Source of the DNA: Roseibacillus sp.
GTDB lineage: Bacteria; Verrucomicrobiota; Verrucomicrobiae; Verrucomicrobiales; Akkermansiaceae
NCBI GenBank assembly: GCA_002723015.1
Contig: PBNG01000044.1
Location: 46,533 to 54,203 of the forward strand
Length of the DNA stretch: 7,671 bases
Direction: 5' to 3'
In this document: positions 7,600 to 7,671 of the stretch, piece after piece
How positions within the stretch are numbered: the stretch's first letter is position 1
Layout: the number at the start of each line of letters is the position of its first letter
Position numbers and translations under genes: made by a program
The notes under the pieces: model-generated
Databases searched by the model: none
Seen by the model: the letters and a program-made list of their open reading frames with translations, nothing else
What the model was told of the DNA's origin: nothing

Positions 7600-7671
7600 C
7601 CGACCTACCGACCTACCGACCTACCGACCTACCGACCTACCGACCTACCGACCTACCGACCTACCGACCTA
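7600..7671. repeat. Perfect octamer tandem repeat (CCGACCTA)9, open at window edge
   Basis: Nine uninterrupted, identical copies of the 8-base unit CCGACCTA fill 7600-7671 exactly, and the array is cut by the window end, so the true copy number is unknown. The left boundary is sharp: the preceding bases (AAATTTGT) do not resemble the unit. Read on the plus strand, the array has no stop in any frame and would encode an 8-residue period (PTYRPTDL). On the minus strand every frame meets TAG every 24 nt. The absence of any variant copy suggests recent slippage expansion. A contig or assembly boundary at this array is likely. Confidence 0.97.

Overview
The window most likely comes from a bacterium of the PVC superphylum, and I lean towards Verrucomicrobiota over Planctomycetota. 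This rests on gene content: a Tat-exported DUF1501 protein, a secreted protein with two pre-peptidase C-terminal (PPC) domains, and a 'planctomycete cytochrome' DUF1549/DUF1553-type protein in one run, next to a membrane-anchored Ser/Thr-kinase-like protein with an extracytoplasmic helical-repeat region. The sequence alone does not settle genus or family.

Layout. A three-gene run on the minus strand fills positions 1-4493. In transcription order it holds the DUF1501 protein (4493 to 3159), the PPC-domain protein (3054 to 592) and, only 9 nt later, the start of the cytochrome-like protein (582 to 1), which runs off the left edge. A 156-nt AT-rich divergent gap (4494-4649) separates this operon from a plus-strand kinase-like gene (4650-7247). 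From 7248 to 7599 I find no convincing gene. The last 72 bases (7600-7671) are nine perfect copies of the octamer CCGACCTA, cut by the window edge.

How the genes may work together. All three operon products carry export signals: a twin-arginine signal on DUF1501 and Sec-type signal peptides on the other two. They therefore probably act together in the periplasm or at the cell surface. The biochemical role of such clusters is not established. The divergent protein has a cytoplasmic kinase fold, one central membrane helix and a long extracytoplasmic alpha-helical region, which is a sensor-like architecture. Its catalytic loop reads HGN instead of HRD and its magnesium loop DYT instead of DFG, so it is probably a pseudokinase or an atypical kinase. 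A regulatory link to the divergent operon is an inference from position only.

Most notable points: the degenerate kinase signature, its divergent pairing with the export operon, the CX4CH rather than CXXCH motif in the cytochrome-like protein, and the terminal octamer array.
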